Assembly (NCBI GenBank): GCA_035695045.1
Contig: DASSEX010000028.1
Span: 1 to 64,000, forward strand
Reading direction: 5' to 3'
DNA: 64,000 nucleotides
From: DASSKP01 sp035695045
Lineage (GTDB): Bacteria > Actinomycetota > Actinomycetes > JAFAQI01
In this document: positions 35,854-44,544 of the stretch, piece by piece
Layout of the letters: every line of letters starts with the position of its first letter
Position numbering within the stretch: the stretch's first letter is position 1
Position numbers and translations under genes: made by a program
Notes under the pieces: model-generated
Seen by the model: the letters and a program-made list of their open reading frames with translations, nothing else
What the model was told of the DNA's origin: nothing
Databases searched by the model: none

Positions 35854-37685
35854 GGCGTGAACGGCGCGTTGGGCCACGTGTTGGCGAGCATCGCGGCGCG
35901 GGTGCGGAAGGCGGGCATCTTGTTCGTCGCGAACGGCCGCACCTCGTTCGGCGTCGCCGGGTTGATCAGGTAGCCGTCGCGGATCTTCTGCACGTCGTCG
36001 CAGTGGATCAGCTTGCGCTGCGCATCCGGGTCGACCTTGTAGACCACGGCTGCGTTGCGTCCGAAGATGTGGTTGCGGATCGTCCGCTCAGGGTGCGCCT
36101 TGTGGTCCGTCGGCCAGTCCTTGATGTGCTTGTGCGGAGCGCGATAGTTGTGCGGGCTGAGCGCGTTGACCCGCGGGTCCCACGCGTCGCCGTCCAGACC
36201 GAAGGGCAGGTTGTAGAACTCCTTCGCGCGCTGGGTGAAGTGCAACGAGCGCAGGCCGGTGATGATCGGCTGCGGCGAGCCGAACCACAGGCTGTCCGTG
36301 CCCCACGCGATCCGACGCGGGCCGACGTACGTGATCAGCTTGCCGAGCAGGTGGGTCGCCTGGTCCGGGTCACCGAGCACCGACTTCATGGTCGAGCCGA
36401 TCTCGGCGTAGACGTTCGGCACGTTGCCGTGCTCGAGGCCGTGCGGGATGAAGTGGGAGGCGTCCCAGGCGTTCTCGCGCAGGCTCTTGATGAAGCAGTC
36501 GACGCCGCGGTCGGCGGAGTTGACCTTGTCGTCGCCGGGGTAGGCGGTCTGCGTCTCGCTGTCGAAGCCCGAGTGGTAGACGACGAAGTGGATGTCGGGG
36601 TTCTGCCGCGCGGCCGGGCCGATGTCGCGCGGTGAGGCCGCACGGTGGTCGAAGGCGGGCAGCGCGAAGCCCTTGTGGCAGGCGATGACCGGCGGGCCGC
36701 CGATCTTCGTCAGCTTGCGCACCTGGTCGATGAACGCCATGCCGATCTCGTCGTCGAGGAACCAGCCGCTCGCGTACGGCACGTCGCCCCACGGGGTGTA
36801 GACCTTCCAGCCCCGCAGCGCCTTGTGGAAGCTGCGGACGTGCTGCTCCATCAGGTCGAACTCGGCCTGCTGGTAGACCGGCCGCTGGTTCTTCGCATAG
36901 GGCTGGATGCCGTAGGAGCCGCGGTTCGGCATCGCGAACGCGTGCATCACAGCGCGCTGCGTCCCGCCGGCGAGGTGGTTGACGACGTTGACCGTGTCGT
37001 AGGCCTCGGGCGTCGGCAGCGGCTGTTGCGACTCTTCGGAGGGGACGCACGACAGCACGGTCATGTTGGTCGACGAGTCGAGGTAGAGCGTCTTGAGGTA
37101 GTGGTAGCGCGACAGGTTCTCGATCGGGTCGATCTCGCCGCCTTGCCCGAAGCCGTAGATGTGGCCGTCGGACCCGACGTGCGGCTCGCCGCCCAGCGGG
37201 CCGGACTGCGTCCACAGCGCCATGAAGGCCGCATGCACGCCTGGGTTGTTGATCCGCCAGGCGGCCGTGCTCGACGAGTCGACGTGGTGCGTCTGGACGT
37301 CGAAGATGAACTCGCCGGGCAGGTTGTTGAGCTGCGCCTCCGGATACTCCAGAGCGCACGCGTCATCACCGATGGGTCCGCCGCCGGCCGCCTCGCCGAT
37401 GCCGGCGCCGGGCAGGTAGCGCCCCCACTTGCCTGGCATGACCTGGTTGATCGCCCAGAAGCCGACACCGATGGCGCTCGCGCTGCGCACGAACGTCCGG
37501 CGGGAGAGTCCCATCTTGTGCCGGACCTCTTCGGCGCGTTCGTCCTGCAGCCGCATCACCTGCAACTGCTGCTGAGTCGGCGGCGGCGGGATGAACTCGC
37601 CGTTCGACGCCGGGAGGACGTCGACCGGCATCCGCTCCGACAGCGTCGACCACCGGTCGAGGTGCCGACGTACCCAATCCGTCAT
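35850..37685 (-). CDS. Tat-exported amidohydrolase (amidohydrolase-2 type)
   Basis: A 611-residue metal-dependent hydrolase. A twin-arginine motif SRRTFVRS lies at residues 61-68, followed by a hydrophobic stretch ASAIGVGFWAINQVM, so it is probably folded with its metal and exported by Tat despite the long N-terminal region. Putative metal ligands of the (beta/alpha)8 domain are FDVQTHHVD, VIACHKGF, VVYHSGF and WGTDSLWFG. The amidohydrolase-2 family includes decarboxylases and hydrolases of aromatic or cyclic substrates; the substrate here is unknown. It lies 27 bp after the monooxygenase gene. Confidence 0.82.
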   Translation of the reverse strand: MTDWVRRHLDRWSTLSERMPVDVLPASNGEFIPPPPTQQQLQVMRLQDERAEEVRHKMGLSRRTFVRSASAIGVGFWAINQVMPGKWGRYLPGAGIGEAAGGGPIGDDACALEYPEAQLNNLPGEFIFDVQTHHVDSSSTAAWRINNPGVHAAFMALWTQSGPLGGEPHVGSDGHIYGFGQGGEIDPIENLSRYHYLKTLYLDSSTNMTVLSCVPSEESQQPLPTPEAYDTVNVVNHLAGGTQRAVMHAFAMPNRGSYGIQPYAKNQRPVYQQAEFDLMEQHVRSFHKALRGWKVYTPWGDVPYASGWFLDDEIGMAFIDQVRKLTKIGGPPVIACHKGFALPAFDHRAASPRDIGPAARQNPDIHFVVYHSGFDSETQTAYPGDDKVNSADRGVDCFIKSLRENAWDASHFIPHGLEHGNVPNVYAEIGSTMKSVLGDPDQATHLLGKLITYVGPRRIAWGTDSLWFGSPQPIITGLRSLHFTQRAKEFYNLPFGLDGDAWDPRVNALSPHNYRAPHKHIKDWPTDHKAHPERTIRNHIFGRNAAVVYKVDPDAQRKLIHCDDVQKIRDGYLINPATPNEVRPFATNKMPAFRTRAAMLANTWPNAPFTP

Positions 37686-37712
37686 GCCACTGTCTCCTCT
37701 GGGATCAACAGG

Positions 37713-39728
37713 TCAGCCGACGACCTTGAAGGCGCCACGCATGCCGGGGTGAATCCGGCAGAAGAACGTGTAGACGCCGTCGCGAGTCGGGGTGAACGTC
37801 CAGTAGATGCCGTTCTCCATCCACTGCTGGTCGTAGGGCTCGCTGCCGCCGACCTGCGACTTCGAGGGCTCGAAGAGCATGCCGAAGCCGATCTCCATCG
37901 ACTCGAAGTTCATCGCGTCGCCGGCACTGCCGTTGCCACCGTCGGCCACCGGATAGTTGACCGACGTCGGGCCGCTGCAGGGATATCTGCACGCGGTGAA
38001 CGTGTGGTAGACCTTCGAGCTCGCGTCGAGGTTCCAGAACCGGACCGGCGTTCCGCGCTGGACCGTCGGGATGCCGGTCGCTCCGATGACACCCTGGTCG
38101 GCCTGGCCGTAGGTGAAGCCGGCGGCATAGATGTCGGTGACCATCTGGCCGGTCTTGTTCGTCAGCGGCGGACAGGTCTGCTTCGTGCACGGCGGCGACG
38201 TGTCCTGGTTCTCCTTCAGCGCGCCGTGTGTGACCTGGCCGTGCAGGCACAGGACCTTGTGCGGGCCGGTCAGGCTGGGGTGGCACACCTTCGGCCGGTA
38301 GTTGAAGACGAACGGGCCCTTCGGCAGCTTCGCCTGCGCGGCAACACCGTCCACGATCTTCACGTGGTCGTTGAAGACGTCGACGCCGGGCGGGCCGTGC
38401 GGGTCCTTCGGCGCGATGTAGCCGACGACGATGCCCATGTTCTCGTACCAGGACGAGATCTGGTTGTCGTAGACCGCGTTGAGCCGGATGATGTCGCCGG
38501 CCTTGACCTTCACCTTCCAGTCGAGCGGCGCTCCTGTGACGGTCATGGAGAAGTCCCACGACGTCGGCGGGCCACCCGCCCGCGATGGGTTGGTGTGGCT
38601 CCAGTTGACGGCGTCGGAGTCGAAGATCGGCTTCTGCACACCGTGGCGCACCAGGCTCACCTCGTCGCGGATGCCGCCCGGGTGCAGATGGCCACCGAGG
38701 CCGATGATCGTGCCGGCCATGTCCGGCGTGACCTTGTAGTCGGCGCCCGCGATGTCGGTGTGCAGCTTCTGTTCGGAGATGCCCTGCTGCGGTGACTTGT
38801 GGCCGTAGACGTCGAAGTTGGCGCAGTTCTCATCCGGCCAGGTGCACACGTGGTGATGTGTGAGCGGGTCGATGTGGCCGAAGCCGCGCTGCACGTTGAA
38901 GACCGGGTTGGCGCCGGTGCTCGGCGCACCCTTGTAGATCGCCTGGCGCTGCACGTCGAGCCACAGGGGCTTGGCCTCGACGATGCCCTGCTTCTCGGCG
39001 GATGCCTGCGGCACGAAGTCGATGTCGTAGGTCAGCCACACCGTGTCCGGGTTGGCCTCGGCGTCGTGAACCATGTAGAGCAGGCCCCACGCGTCGTTCT
39101 GACCGACGTGCATGCCGTAGCCGGTCGGGAAGTCGGCGATCGTCTTCTCCTCGCCCGCGGCGAAGAACGGGCCGGACCCGTAGGACTGGCCGAGGTTGAG
39201 CCATGTCGCGTGGTGGAGGTGGAGCTGCTCCACCGGCGGGACCGACCCGTCGCTCGCGCGCACGAGACCCGGCAGGAAGCGGACGATGAAGCCGTCGTAC
39301 CGCGGCTGCTCGATCGTCGTCGGCCGCAGCATCGCGTCGTTCATGCCCGGCCGCACGTTGATCGGCCCGAACGCGAAGTGGATCCGCTTGCAGTCCTTGT
39401 AACGATGCGCGTTGACGTAGCTGCCCTCGTAGGGGTTCGTCGGCGTGCATGCGTCGCCCGGCACCTGCTGGATGAACGCCGGGTCCGGGTGCGGTGGCGG
39501 TGCGGTCGGTGCGTTGTAGATCTGGTGGTCCGGCCCGATGATCACCGTGTGCGCTGGACCGGTCGTCGGCAGGAACGTGCCCCCCGTGGCGACGGGCTGG
39601 AAGTACTGACGCACACCGGGTGAAGCCGTCGCGGCTCCGACGACTCCCGTGCCGGCGACCACCATGAGGGCGCAGCCCCACATGAGCGCGCGGTGAGCGG
39701 TGCGGGCAGGCTGCGGCCACATCGACAT
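37713..39728 (-). CDS. Secreted PHM-like type II copper monooxygenase with C-terminal cupredoxin
   Basis: A 671-residue exported protein; the signal is ~35 residues (MSMWPQPARTAHRALMWGCA onward). The ligand order matches peptidylglycine-hydroxylating monooxygenase: H172-H173 (QLHLHHATW) and H221 (YMVHDAE) for the CuH site, H347 and H349 (GGHLHPGG) and M431 (YENMGIVVG) for the CuM site. An insertion between the two domains (about 275-330) is rich in His and Cys. The last ~110 residues form a cupredoxin with H575 (VYHTF), C657, H660, M663 (FCRIHPGM). Homology rests on motif order. Upstream, 39729-39885 holds a 6-bp hairpin (39820-39836) and space for a promoter. Confidence 0.78.
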   Translation of the reverse strand: MSMWPQPARTAHRALMWGCALMVVAGTGVVGAATASPGVRQYFQPVATGGTFLPTTGPAHTVIIGPDHQIYNAPTAPPPHPDPAFIQQVPGDACTPTNPYEGSYVNAHRYKDCKRIHFAFGPINVRPGMNDAMLRPTTIEQPRYDGFIVRFLPGLVRASDGSVPPVEQLHLHHATWLNLGQSYGSGPFFAAGEEKTIADFPTGYGMHVGQNDAWGLLYMVHDAEANPDTVWLTYDIDFVPQASAEKQGIVEAKPLWLDVQRQAIYKGAPSTGANPVFNVQRGFGHIDPLTHHHVCTWPDENCANFDVYGHKSPQQGISEQKLHTDIAGADYKVTPDMAGTIIGLGGHLHPGGIRDEVSLVRHGVQKPIFDSDAVNWSHTNPSRAGGPPTSWDFSMTVTGAPLDWKVKVKAGDIIRLNAVYDNQISSWYENMGIVVGYIAPKDPHGPPGVDVFNDHVKIVDGVAAQAKLPKGPFVFNYRPKVCHPSLTGPHKVLCLHGQVTHGALKENQDTSPPCTKQTCPPLTNKTGQMVTDIYAAGFTYGQADQGVIGATGIPTVQRGTPVRFWNLDASSKVYHTFTACRYPCSGPTSVNYPVADGGNGSAGDAMNFESMEIGFGMLFEPSKSQVGGSEPYDQQWMENGIYWTFTPTRDGVYTFFCRIHPGMRGAFKVVG

Positions 39729-39885
39729 GCGGAGGTCCTCCGTCGGAACGGGACAGGGCTACGCAGGCGTCGTCTGGGGTCCGGCCTGTGGTGGAGGTTC
39801 GATAGAAGCGGTAGCGATTCCTTCCGGCAAGGAAGGTTCGTCCGTAATTTCGGCAGAAACTCGTCGGAAAAGTTTGTGACGTCGT

Positions 39886-40497
39886 TCAGTGACGCATCAG
39901 AACGTGCGCACGTGCTGACCCTGTGTCGACAGGCTCGGCGCGGTAGGGGTCGGTGGCGAGGGCGCGGACCGCGCCCAGACCTCGTACGGCGACCAGCGCA
40001 GCGCCGAGTACGGCGACGCCCGCCATCACTGCCGCGACGATGACCGGCCAGGTGGGCTGAGCCGGCGCGGGCAGGGCGGAAGCGAATCCGGTCAGAGCGG
40101 CCCCTGTAGATCCAGGGGCGCCGACGGCGAAGCCGAAGACGCCGCTCTCGACGTGCCCGTCGTCGGAGAGGATCCGCCAGCCGACGAAGTAGCGCCCGGC
40201 CGGGAGTCGCCCCGGCACGGACGCCTCGAGCGTCTTGCCGCCGACGACGCGCGGAGCACCGATGGGTTCCGGCGCACCCGTCGCGCCACTCACGACGAGG
40301 GACCGCGGCACGAGCCGCACCGGGTCGTCGAACACGACGCTGACGACACTGATCCGGCCGCCGATCGTCGCGCCGTTCGCCGGCGTCGTACGGATGACAC
40401 GCGCATGAGCCTGTGCCGGTCCGGCGGTGAGGACCACGGAGAAGAGCGCTCCACCTACGGCGAGAGCCGAGCGCGCGATGCGACCCACACGTGTCAT
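39886..40497 (-). CDS. copC: CopC-domain copper-binding protein
   Basis: A 203-residue exported protein. The signal ends at AQA, so the mature protein begins HARVIRTTPANGA with the N-terminal His of the CopC copper brace; the partner DxH is in SDDGHVESGVFGF. A C-terminal helix (PVIVAAVMAGVAVLGAALV) anchors it. CopC binds Cu(II) outside the membrane and passes it to CopD. Its ATG overlaps the copD stop (ATGA). The nearby copper enzymes suggest it delivers copper to or past them rather than serving detoxification. Confidence 0.9.
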   Translation of the reverse strand: MTRVGRIARSALAVGGALFSVVLTAGPAQAHARVIRTTPANGATIGGRISVVSVVFDDPVRLVPRSLVVSGATGAPEPIGAPRVVGGKTLEASVPGRLPAGRYFVGWRILSDDGHVESGVFGFAVGAPGSTGAALTGFASALPAPAQPTWPVIVAAVMAGVAVLGAALVAVRGLGAVRALATDPYRAEPVDTGSARAHVLMRH

Positions 40498-41474
40498 GCC
40501 GCAACCGGGTTCTGTCGCAAGAGGACCTCCGTGACGACCAGGACAGCGATCAGCCCGATCTGCTCGATGGCGACGTTCATCCTCAACGCAGCAAGTGCTG
40601 AAACGTCGCCGGCGGCCGCAGGGCGGACATGCCGAAAGTGATTGGTCGCGGACACCACGAGCATCGCTGCGACGAGACCGACCTTGATGATGAGCACCTG
40701 GCCGTACGCCGTCGACACCAACGCGTGCCAGGAGGAGACGTAGAGCGCGGCGAGCCCGACACCGCCGGCGAGCAGCATGACGATGACGCCGGTCATCAGC
40801 CCGGCGAACGTCACGAGCACGTGGGTGCGACGAGCCGGATCGACCGTGTGTCGATGCAGGGTCACACCCAGACCGGCGAGCCCGCCCACCCACGCGCACG
40901 CCGCAACGACGTGCGCGAACAGGCAGACCAGCACGACGAGTGTCGGACCGTGACTGCGTGCGTGGCCGGCCAGGAGGAAGCTGCCACTGACCAGAGCCCC
41001 GCCGCCGAACATCAACAGTCGCCGCGACGTCGGCGTGAGTCGCACGACGGAGAACGCTGCGGCCACCAGACAGAGGCCGGCGCATCGAGCCAGCGCGGTC
41101 TCGTATGCCGCGCCGCGCAGGACGGCGTCTCGCGCCAAGCCGCTGCCCAGGCCGCGCAGGCCCTCTCCTGCCACGTCCATGACGGAGAATGCGACGGTCA
41201 GCAACGTTGCGGCGAAGCCGGCGATCGTGGCCTGCCGGACGGCGGCTCCCCACCACACCTGGCCGTCGGTCGGATCGCCGAGCAGCGCGGTGAAGAACGC
41301 CAGTCCGGCGGCAGCCACCGCGCAGACGAGAGCCACCCCCTCGACGGCGTACAGGCCGAAGGGCGGAACCGCCAGAGACGCGGCCAGCAACGACGTGGCG
41401 AGCAGCAGCCCGACATTGCGCAGCGCCGCCGGAGGCAACCGCAGCGCCGGCGCCTCGACGGGTAGCTCGGCCAT
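40494..41474 (-). CDS. copD: CopD-family copper import permease
   Basis: A 326-residue polytopic protein with about eight helices. The CopD domain is in the C-terminal half, with LAGHARSHGP, HVVAACAWVGGLAGL and YGQVLIIKVGLVAAMLVVSA, whose His and Met residues line a copper path. CopD imports copper across the cytoplasmic membrane. It is the first gene of the copD-copC unit and may begin a six-gene transcript running to 33365; the only gap of note is 157 bp after copC. It is divergent from udgX. Confidence 0.9.
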   Translation of the reverse strand: MAELPVEAPALRLPPAALRNVGLLLATSLLAASLAVPPFGLYAVEGVALVCAVAAAGLAFFTALLGDPTDGQVWWGAAVRQATIAGFAATLLTVAFSVMDVAGEGLRGLGSGLARDAVLRGAAYETALARCAGLCLVAAAFSVVRLTPTSRRLLMFGGGALVSGSFLLAGHARSHGPTLVVLVCLFAHVVAACAWVGGLAGLGVTLHRHTVDPARRTHVLVTFAGLMTGVIVMLLAGGVGLAALYVSSWHALVSTAYGQVLIIKVGLVAAMLVVSATNHFRHVRPAAAGDVSALAALRMNVAIEQIGLIAVLVVTEVLLRQNPVAA

Positions 41475-41536
41475 CGTCCGGATGATGCGCCTTTCGCCCG
41501 ATTCCGGGCAAGGCAGGTACGTCGACTGCGCCGAGC

Positions 41537-42226
41537 ATGCGGGTGGGTACGTTGCCGCACGTGAGCGCTGCAGACTTCGTGCCGGAGGGCGTGGGACTGG
41601 ACGGCTTGCGGGCGGCCGCGGAGAGCTGTCGGGGCTGCGACCTCTACCGCAACGCGACGCAGACGGTGTTCAGCAAGGGGCCGGTCTCCGCGCGCCTGGT
41701 TCTCGTCGGCGAGCAGCCCGGGGATGTGGAGGACCGGCGCGGCGAGCCGTTCGTCGGCCCGGCCGGCAAGCTGCTCGACCGGGCCATCGCCGATGCGGGC
41801 CTCGACCCGGCGCAGACCTACACGACGAACGCCGTCAAGCACTTCAAGTTCACCGAGGCACCCTCGGGCAAGCGCCGGATCCACGCCACACCGGACAGTG
41901 CGGAGATCGGCGCCTGCCGGCCCTGGCTCGTCGCCGAGTTCGCTGTGCTCGACCCGGAGGTGGTCGTGGCGCTGGGCGCGACCGCCGCGAAGGCGCTGTT
42001 CGGTCCGTCGTTCCGCGTCACCAAGTCCCGAGGCGTGCTGCTGCCCTGGCCCGACTCGGCCGCGGAGCCCGCCGACTTCACCCGAGACGACGAGGCCGCC
42101 CACGGATCGGCGTTTGCCGTCGCCACGATCCATCCGTCGGCGGTCCTCCGGGCGCACAACCGCGACGAGGCGTATGCGGGCCTCGTCTCCGACCTTGGGG
42201 TCGCCGCTCGGGCGCTGGCCGGCTGA
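41537..42226 (+). CDS. udgX: UdgX uracil-DNA-crosslinking glycosylase
   Basis: A 229-residue family-4-like uracil-DNA glycosylase. The diagnostic UdgX loop KRRIH is at residues 112-116 (GKRRIHATP); in mycobacterial UdgX this His attacks and stays covalently bound to the abasic sugar after uracil release. Motif A is GEQPGDVEDRRGEPF, and ATIHPSAVLRA is the second active-site motif. C31, C34 and two later cysteines are candidates for the [4Fe-4S] cluster. The start is ATG 41537; GTG 41561 is a possible shorter start. It is monocistronic. Confidence 0.93.
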   Translation: MRVGTLPHVSAADFVPEGVGLDGLRAAAESCRGCDLYRNATQTVFSKGPVSARLVLVGEQPGDVEDRRGEPFVGPAGKLLDRAIADAGLDPAQTYTTNAVKHFKFTEAPSGKRRIHATPDSAEIGACRPWLVAEFAVLDPEVVVALGATAAKALFGPSFRVTKSRGVLLPWPDSAAEPADFTRDDEAAHGSAFAVATIHPSAVLRAHNRDEAYAGLVSDLGVAARALAG

Positions 42227-42376
42227 GGTCCTTCCCTCGGCCGTGGCACCATGGTCAAACCGGCAGGATTCAGGCGGAAGTCGGCGAACCCGTTCTTGAT
42301 CACTGCCGGTCGACCGTCACCCGGGCGTGGTCGGCTCGTTGGACCAATCGGGGGACCGACCGAGAGGAGCGAGGAC

Positions 42377-43609
42377 GTGCACGTGCGGCTCGCCTCGCTC
42401 GCTCCACGCCTGAAGGCGATCGCGCCGATCGCGATCACCACGGCCGCGGTCATGACGGCGGCGACCGGCGCCAGCGCGGTCACCGTCCGGCTTCACCCGC
42501 CGACGCCCGCGGCCAAGGTGGCGGCCGCTCCGGCGAAGCCCGGCCAGGCCACCCTCTCTCTTCCCGCGCCTCCTGCTCCGGCCGCTGACCCGCCTTCGGC
42601 CGAGACCAGTGCCTCGCGGAGCACCGCCGGTCGCTCGGACGTGGTGCTGCGGCCCAAGCGGCTCATCGAGGCGAGCCTCCTGGTCACCAGTCCCATCCCG
42701 CTGACCGCCCGCCAGCTGTCGCTCGTGCGCGCCACATCCGGCGTTCACCAGGTGCAGACGGTCACGACCGGACGCGCGCTCGTCGACGGTCACCACGCCA
42801 GCCTGCTCGGCGTCGACCCGTCACGTTTCCGCCCCTGGACGCCGAAGCTGACCGCGGCGTCGCAGCCGCTGTGGCAGAGCATCGCCCGCGGCGAGCTGAC
42901 CGCGTCGTTCGACATGGGCCACCAGGCCAACCTGCCGCTGGGCAACACGGTGCCGTTGCGGGCCAACCACCGCGCCGTGCCGGTCCGGATCGGCGCGTTC
43001 GCCTCGGTCGGGATGGCGGGAGTCGACGCGGTCGTGTCGCGCAGCGTGGCTGCGTCGCTCGGTCTGCGCGACCGCACCGGTGTCGTCCTCAGCGCACCTC
43101 ATGCCGACCCGTTGCAGCTGCGTCGCACGCTGCTCTCCGAGCTCGGCCCGCACGTGCACGCGGTGCTGCTGCGGCAGGTCATCGTCATCCGCGACTCGGG
43201 CGAGTTCCTTACCCGCGCCCAGATCAACACCGTGCTGCAGACCGCTGCGCATCAGGTCGGCAAGCCCTACGTCTGGGGCGCCGAGGGCCCCAACTCCTTC
43301 GACTGTTCCGGTCTCGTGCAGTGGTCGTTCGCCGCAGCCGGCATCCGGATGCCGCGGGTGTCGCAGCAACAGTGGTTCGCCGGGCCGCACGTCGACTACT
43401 CACATGCGCTGCCGGGTGACCTGCTCTTCTGGCACTACGACCCGACCGACCCGACGGACATCGACCACGTCGCGATCTACGCGGGCAACGGCATGATGCT
43501 CGTCGCGCCGCACACAGGTGACTTCGTCAAGTACGTGCCGGTGCCGCTCACCAACCTCGCCGGTGTCGTCCGGGTCGACCCCGCCATGGCCGCCCAGATC
43601 GCCTGGTGA
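42377..43609 (+). CDS. NlpC/P60 peptidoglycan hydrolase with FtsX-like extracellular domain
   Basis: A ~410-residue exported hydrolase. The C-terminal 120 residues are an NlpC/P60 endopeptidase domain: catalytic Cys in SFDCSGLVQWSF, His in DIDHVAIYAGNG and a third polar His in APHTGDF. A Pro/Ala-rich linker follows the signal helix (IAITTAAVMTAATGASA). The middle ~200 residues (VRATSGVHQVQTVTTGRALV to VHAVLLRQVIVI) resemble the extracytoplasmic domain of MacB/FtsX-type permeases, unusual in a soluble hydrolase. GTG 42377 is used because AGGAG lies just upstream. Confidence 0.88.
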   Translation: MHVRLASLAPRLKAIAPIAITTAAVMTAATGASAVTVRLHPPTPAAKVAAAPAKPGQATLSLPAPPAPAADPPSAETSASRSTAGRSDVVLRPKRLIEASLLVTSPIPLTARQLSLVRATSGVHQVQTVTTGRALVDGHHASLLGVDPSRFRPWTPKLTAASQPLWQSIARGELTASFDMGHQANLPLGNTVPLRANHRAVPVRIGAFASVGMAGVDAVVSRSVAASLGLRDRTGVVLSAPHADPLQLRRTLLSELGPHVHAVLLRQVIVIRDSGEFLTRAQINTVLQTAAHQVGKPYVWGAEGPNSFDCSGLVQWSFAAAGIRMPRVSQQQWFAGPHVDYSHALPGDLLFWHYDPTDPTDIDHVAIYAGNGMMLVAPHTGDFVKYVPVPLTNLAGVVRVDPAMAAQIAW

Positions 43610-43610
43610 G

Positions 43611-44486
43611 CTAGCGCGAGACGACGGTCCAGACCGCGGCCATGTCGTCGCGCCCGTGACCGGCCTCGGCGGCGTTCTTCATGTGCGTCGCAACCGCGTC
43701 GGCGACCCGCGCGTGCACACCGACGGCCGCGGCTGCCTCGACGATGAGCCGCGCGTCCTTGGCGGCGCCCTCGACCGGAAACGCCGGGGGGAACTCGCCA
43801 CGCAGCATCGCGCCGCCCTTCACGTGGGCGTACTTCACGTCCAGTGGGCCGCCGTCGATGGTGTCGAGGAACAGCGTCGGGTCGACGCCGAGCCCGTCCG
43901 CCAGTGCGAGCGCTTCGGCCGTCGCGCTGGTCAGGGCGAGCACCCAGCTGTTGACGACGAGCTTCAGCCGGGTGCCCTGGCCGGCCTTGCCGAGCCACAT
44001 GGTGCGCGAACCGACGGCGTCGAAGACGGGCTGCACCCGGTCCTTCAGCTCGTCGTCCCCGGACGCGAGTACGGTCAGCGCACCCTCCTCGGCGGGTTGC
44101 TTCGTGCCGAGCACGGGTGCGTCGACGTAGCGGATGCCGCGCTCCGCGGCGTACGACGCCAGCTTCTCGTTGCCCTCGAGGCCGACCGTTGACATCTGCA
44201 GCCAGATCGGCGACTCGTCGTCGGTGAACGGCCCTTCGTCACCCTCGACGACCGACGCGACGGCATCGACGTTCGCCAGCATCGTGATGACGACGTCGGC
44301 GCCCGCCGCGGCGTCGCGCGCCGACGTGCACACGGTCACCCCGTCGGCGGCGAGTGGCTGCGCCTTGTCGATCGTGCGGTTCCACGCGCGGACGTCGAAG
44401 CCCGCCTTCGCCAGGTTGCGCGCCATCGGCGCGCCCATGATCCCGGTTCCGAGCACCGCGATGGTCAGGGAGGTGTCGTCGCTCAT
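43611..44486 (-). CDS. NAD(P)-dependent 3-hydroxyisobutyrate-dehydrogenase-like oxidoreductase
   Basis: A 291-residue beta-hydroxyacid dehydrogenase. The Rossmann motif GTGIMGAPMARNLAKAG is at residues 13-29, the family signature QMSTVG near 117, and the catalytic Lys in GTRLKLVVNSW near 172. The family covers hydroxyisobutyrate, tartronate semialdehyde and glyoxylate/succinic-semialdehyde reductases; specificity is open. It is convergent with the NlpC/P60 gene, 1 bp apart. Confidence 0.9.
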   Translation of the reverse strand: MSDDTSLTIAVLGTGIMGAPMARNLAKAGFDVRAWNRTIDKAQPLAADGVTVCTSARDAAAGADVVITMLANVDAVASVVEGDEGPFTDDESPIWLQMSTVGLEGNEKLASYAAERGIRYVDAPVLGTKQPAEEGALTVLASGDDELKDRVQPVFDAVGSRTMWLGKAGQGTRLKLVVNSWVLALTSATAEALALADGLGVDPTLFLDTIDGGPLDVKYAHVKGGAMLRGEFPPAFPVEGAAKDARLIVEAAAAVGVHARVADAVATHMKNAAEAGHGRDDMAAVWTVVSR

Positions 44487-44544
44487 GTCTCTCTCTTACC
44501 GTCGGTGCGGCCGAGGCATGCGGGTCGATCAGTAAGGTCGCGCG

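Noticed and set aside
36645..38795. A 716-codon plus-strand frame in the copper cluster
   Set aside because: It overlaps the amidohydrolase and monooxygenase genes on the other strand and has the Val/Asp/Arg composition of a high-GC antisense frame.
39886..41538. A single 550-codon protein ending in CopC
   Set aside because: The N-terminal part is the out-of-frame shadow of copD; CopC starts at 40497 with its signal peptide, overlapping the copD stop.
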